Both the position numbers and the translations under genes were made by a program. A model generated the notes under the pieces. It ran no database searches. It was not told the origin of the DNA and worked only from the letters and a program-made list of their open reading frames with translations. A stretch of 6,983 bases of DNA from Bacillota bacterium (GTDB lineage: Bacteria; Bacillota; Clostridia; Christensenellales; Aristaeellaceae): positions 1-6,983 of the forward strand of contig JAEZTD010000060.1 in assembly GCA_023443705.1 (NCBI GenBank). Direction: 5' to 3'. Positions 5,329-6,983 of the stretch are shown piece by piece. Every line of letters starts with the position of its first letter. Positions within the stretch are counted from its first letter, which is position 1.

Positions 5329-6533
5329 GCCGTGCCCCCCGCCTGCCCGAATGCACCGGTCGGTTTGACCAAGAGGCTGTCCAGCGCCACGACGCTCGCG
5401 CCGAGCAGCATCGGGTCCCCCGGCAGATGGTTCACCGACACCTTCAGCGCGCCGTAGACCTCCGGCATCAGGTGGCGGCGGAGCACCCCGTCCGCAACCT
5501 CGAGGAAGAATCCGCCGCCGCCCTCCACCAGCCGGTCGGCAAACACCACCGAATCCGGGTTCAGCGCGTTGACGAGCCCGCACACGCCGAAGGCGAGATG
5601 CCCCGCCACCCTGCGGTAGGCCTCCCGCGCCGCGCCCTCGCCGGAGCGCACCCGCCGGAGAATCTCCTCCGAACCCGCCGGCGCGCCGCCCTCCGTGAGC
5701 CGCGTCATCGCGTAGGCCTCCTTCAGCGCCTCGGAGGACGCGTAAAGCTCCAGACAGCCCCGGTTGCCGCACTCGCACAAAGGCCCCGCAAAGTTGATGC
5801 TGGCGTGGCCAATCTCCCCGGCATAGCCGCTGGCGCCGTGATACGCCTGCCCGCCGGTGATCAGCCCCGCGCCGACGCCCCGGTCGCACACCACGTACAG
5901 AAGGTTCTCGTCGCGCCGGTGCTCGCCGTACCAGAGCTCCGCCAGCGCGCCGCAGTTGGCGTCGTGCTCGAGGAACACCTTGAGGCCCGTAGCGCTTTGA
6001 AGCGCCGCCTCGATGTCCACCCCGGCCCAGCCGGGAAAGCCGCTCATCAGCGTGATGCGCTTCGTCCGGGCGTTGAACGGCCCCGGCAGCGCCACACCCA
6101 GCGCCAGAACCTCCCCCAGCGCGCGTGCGAGGGTTTCCTTCACCAAGCGGCAGAGCGCCGCAAGCGAAGCCTCCGCCCCCCGCTCCGGGCGGTTCTCGGC
6201 CTGACCATAGGCCTTTTCGTTTCCGGCGATGTCGTAGACCGCGCAGGACAGGTAGCTGCGGTTGACCCGCGCCGCGCCCAGGAGAAACTTCTCGCCGTTC
6301 AGCGTCAGCCCCATGGGCTTTCGGCCCAGCGGCGCTTCCCGCCCGGTGGTCTCGGAAACCAGCCCCCAGTCCGCGAGCTCCTTCACGATCTTCGTGATGG
6401 TCGCCTGCTTGAGGCCGGTGAGCCGCGCAAGGCCGACCCGCGTCTCTGCGCGCCCGGAATGCAGCGCGCGGATGACCAGCGCGCGGTTCAGTTCCTTCTG
6501 CGCGTCCCGGCTGATGCCCGTTTCGTTTTGCAT
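5325..6533 (-). CDS. ROK-family transcriptional repressor
   Basis: This 402-residue NagC/XylR-type regulator has a winged helix-turn-helix at residues 14-62 (ELNRALVIRAL, then LARLTGLKQATITKIVKEL), followed by a ROK sugar-binding domain. The ROK block is clear: EIGH (240-243) and the zinc site around C253-E-C255-G-N-R-G-C260-L-E, with HDAN (190-193) at the position of the kinase catalytic Asp. The N-terminal nucleotide loop of ROK kinases is not preserved (LGAARVNRSY at 85-94), consistent with a regulator rather than a kinase. The ATG at 6533 is chosen because the upstream extension to 6701 would run through the consensus promoter; it has a GGGGGG run six bases before it. The gene is first in the operon and overlaps the activase by four bases. 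It most likely represses its own promoter through the dyad at 6547-6566 and is released by a sugar or sugar phosphate from this pathway. Confidence 0.93.
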   Translation of the reverse strand: MQNETGISRDAQKELNRALVIRALHSGRAETRVGLARLTGLKQATITKIVKELADWGLVSETTGREAPLGRKPMGLTLNGEKFLLGAARVNRSYLSCAVYDIAGNEKAYGQAENRPERGAEASLAALCRLVKETLARALGEVLALGVALPGPFNARTKRITLMSGFPGWAGVDIEAALQSATGLKVFLEHDANCGALAELWYGEHRRDENLLYVVCDRGVGAGLITGGQAYHGASGYAGEIGHASINFAGPLCECGNRGCLELYASSEALKEAYAMTRLTEGGAPAGSEEILRRVRSGEGAAREAYRRVAGHLAFGVCGLVNALNPDSVVFADRLVEGGGGFFLEVADGVLRRHLMPEVYGALKVSVNHLPGDPMLLGASVVALDSLLVKPTGAFGQAGGTA

Positions 6534-6546
6534 GGGTCGCCCCCCG

Positions 6547-6566
6547 ATATACTTCACTAAGTGTAT
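6547..6566. promoter_or_regulatory. Probable ROK operator, 20-bp dyad over the transcription start
   Basis: ATATACTT (6547-6554) and AAGTGTAT (6559-6566) are inverted repeats matching at seven of eight positions, separated by CACT. The dyad overlaps the end of the -10 box and the predicted start site, where a bound repressor would block transcription. ROK regulators bind AT-rich dyads, and the gene directly downstream is a ROK repressor. The assignment is inferred. Confidence 0.65.
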
Positions 6567-6593
6567 TATATTCGCGCCACCTCCCGCTGTCAA
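6565..6593 (-). promoter_or_regulatory. Consensus vegetative promoter of the ROK-activase-GRE operon
   Basis: On the minus strand, TTGACA (6588-6593) and TATAAT (6565-6570) are separated by exactly 17 bp, so both boxes and the spacer are consensus. Transcription should start near 6558, giving a leader of about 25 nt before the ATG at 6533. A promoter this strong would usually need tight repression. Confidence 0.9.
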
Positions 6594-6667
6594 CGCGTCA
6601 AAACGCCGAGCAACGTAAATTGTGCGCCGTAAACCCTTACATCTTTTCGCGAATTCCTCCACTGAAT

Positions 6668-6696
6668 AAAAAATCGCCCGCGCAAAAGCGCGGGCG
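6668..6696 (-). terminator. Intrinsic terminator of the alanine dehydrogenase gene
   Basis: On the minus strand, a perfect 9-bp stem CGCCCGCGC/GCGCGGGCG (6688-6696 with 6675-6683) closes a TTTT loop and is followed by A and six T (6674-6668). It ends transcription 45 nt after the stop at 6741 and isolates the ROK operon from the gene upstream. Confidence 0.95.
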
Positions 6697-6740
6697 GACA
6701 CAAAGCACCGAAATATCTACGGAGGTTTTTCAATGCCTAT

Positions 6741-6983
6741 TTACAACTGTAATATTTTGCACGGCAGACCGAAGGCCTCGGCGACGCCCGGGCAGGTGAC
6801 CTCGCCCTCATAGACGTTGATGGCGGAGACAATGGTCTCATCGCGCCGGGCGGCCTCCTCGAGGCCCAGGTCGGCGATTTTCAGCCCGTAGCCCAGCGTG
6901 GCGTTGGTCAGCGCCATCGTCGCGGTGTAGGGCACCGCGCCGGGCATGTTGGCGACGCAGTAGTGCACCACGCCGTCCACGAC
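6741..6983 (-). CDS. ald: Alanine dehydrogenase, C-terminal fragment
   Basis: This is the last 80 codons of a gene that enters from the right edge; the start is outside the window. The fragment VVHYCVANMPGAVP followed by ALTNATLGYGLKIADLG and a VYEGEVT block closely matches the C-terminal part of NAD-dependent alanine dehydrogenase, which interconverts L-alanine and pyruvate plus ammonia. The HYCVANMPGAVP and ALTNAT blocks are highly characteristic. In the usual V-P-R/K-T-S-T stretch this copy has V-P-Y-T-A-T. The protein ends FGLPCKILQL before TAA at 6741, a slightly short tail compared with the Bacillus enzyme. It is followed by its own intrinsic terminator, so it is not part of the ROK operon. 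The related N-terminal domain of transhydrogenase is a less likely alternative. Confidence 0.9.
   Translation of the reverse strand, partial: VVDGVVHYCVANMPGAVPYTATMALTNATLGYGLKIADLGLEEAARRDETIVSAINVYEGEVTCPGVAEAFGLPCKILQL

Noticed and set aside
5329..5889. N-terminal extension of the activase frame
   Set aside because: The extension lies inside the ROK gene in another frame and is Gly/Arg-rich without conserved motifs. The family N-terminus begins at the ATG at 5328.
5427..6560. 377-codon plus-strand open frame opposite the ROK gene
   Set aside because: It is antisense to a well-supported repressor gene, has no domain I recognise and has shadow-frame composition.
6614..6633. CGTAAA direct repeats upstream of the operon promoter as an activator site
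   Set aside because: Two 6-bp matches 14 bp apart are easily expected by chance and no activator is linked.
6534..6701. 56-codon N-terminal extension of the ROK protein
   Set aside because: It would be encoded across the consensus promoter and the dyad, and has no match to ROK N-termini. The ATG at 6533 gives a normal family length.

Overview
The window looks like chromosomal DNA of a high-GC anaerobic Firmicute, probably an intestinal Clostridia/Oscillospiraceae-type bacterium. This is inferred from a glycyl radical enzyme (GRE) with its activase, a ROK repressor, Gram-positive style Shine-Dalgarno sites and a consensus vegetative promoter; no rRNA or other taxonomic marker is present. All recognised genes lie on the minus strand, so the biological reading order runs from the right edge to the left.

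Reading from the right: (1) the C-terminal end of an alanine dehydrogenase (6741-6983, N-terminus outside the window), closed by a strong intrinsic terminator (6668-6696). (2) A 207-bp intergenic region with a perfect consensus promoter (TTGACA, 17 bp, TATAAT) and an imperfect 20-bp dyad over the predicted transcription start. (3) A compact operon: ROK-family repressor (5325-6533), short radical-SAM glycyl-radical activase (4603-5328, ATGA overlap with the repressor) and a 791-residue GRE (2215-4590, whose Shine-Dalgarno overlaps the activase stop codon). (4) A 473-bp non-coding stretch (1742-2214) full of hairpins and direct repeats. (5) An FGGY-family carbohydrate kinase resembling sedoheptulokinases (389-1741). 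(6) A 171-bp spacer with two perfect palindromes, then the first 72 codons of an acyltransferase-3 membrane protein (1-217), cut by the left edge.

The ROK-activase-GRE-kinase group reads as a substrate-induced, oxygen-sensitive sugar or polyol catabolic module. The repressor would control its own promoter, the activase would install the glycyl radical on the GRE, the GRE would perform a radical dehydration or C-O cleavage (Cys417/Glu419 pair), and the kinase would phosphorylate a substrate or product. The GRE does not match any characterised subclass that I can recognise. Its glycyl loop reads R-I-H-G-T-F rather than the common R-V-x-G-Y/F, so its substrate is unknown.

The repeat region between GRE and kinase is the other unusual element. 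Three 31-nt hairpins share identical outer arms, while their inner stems differ by compensating changes. They sit within a tandem 95/97-bp repeat and a separate 74-bp-period degenerate repeat.
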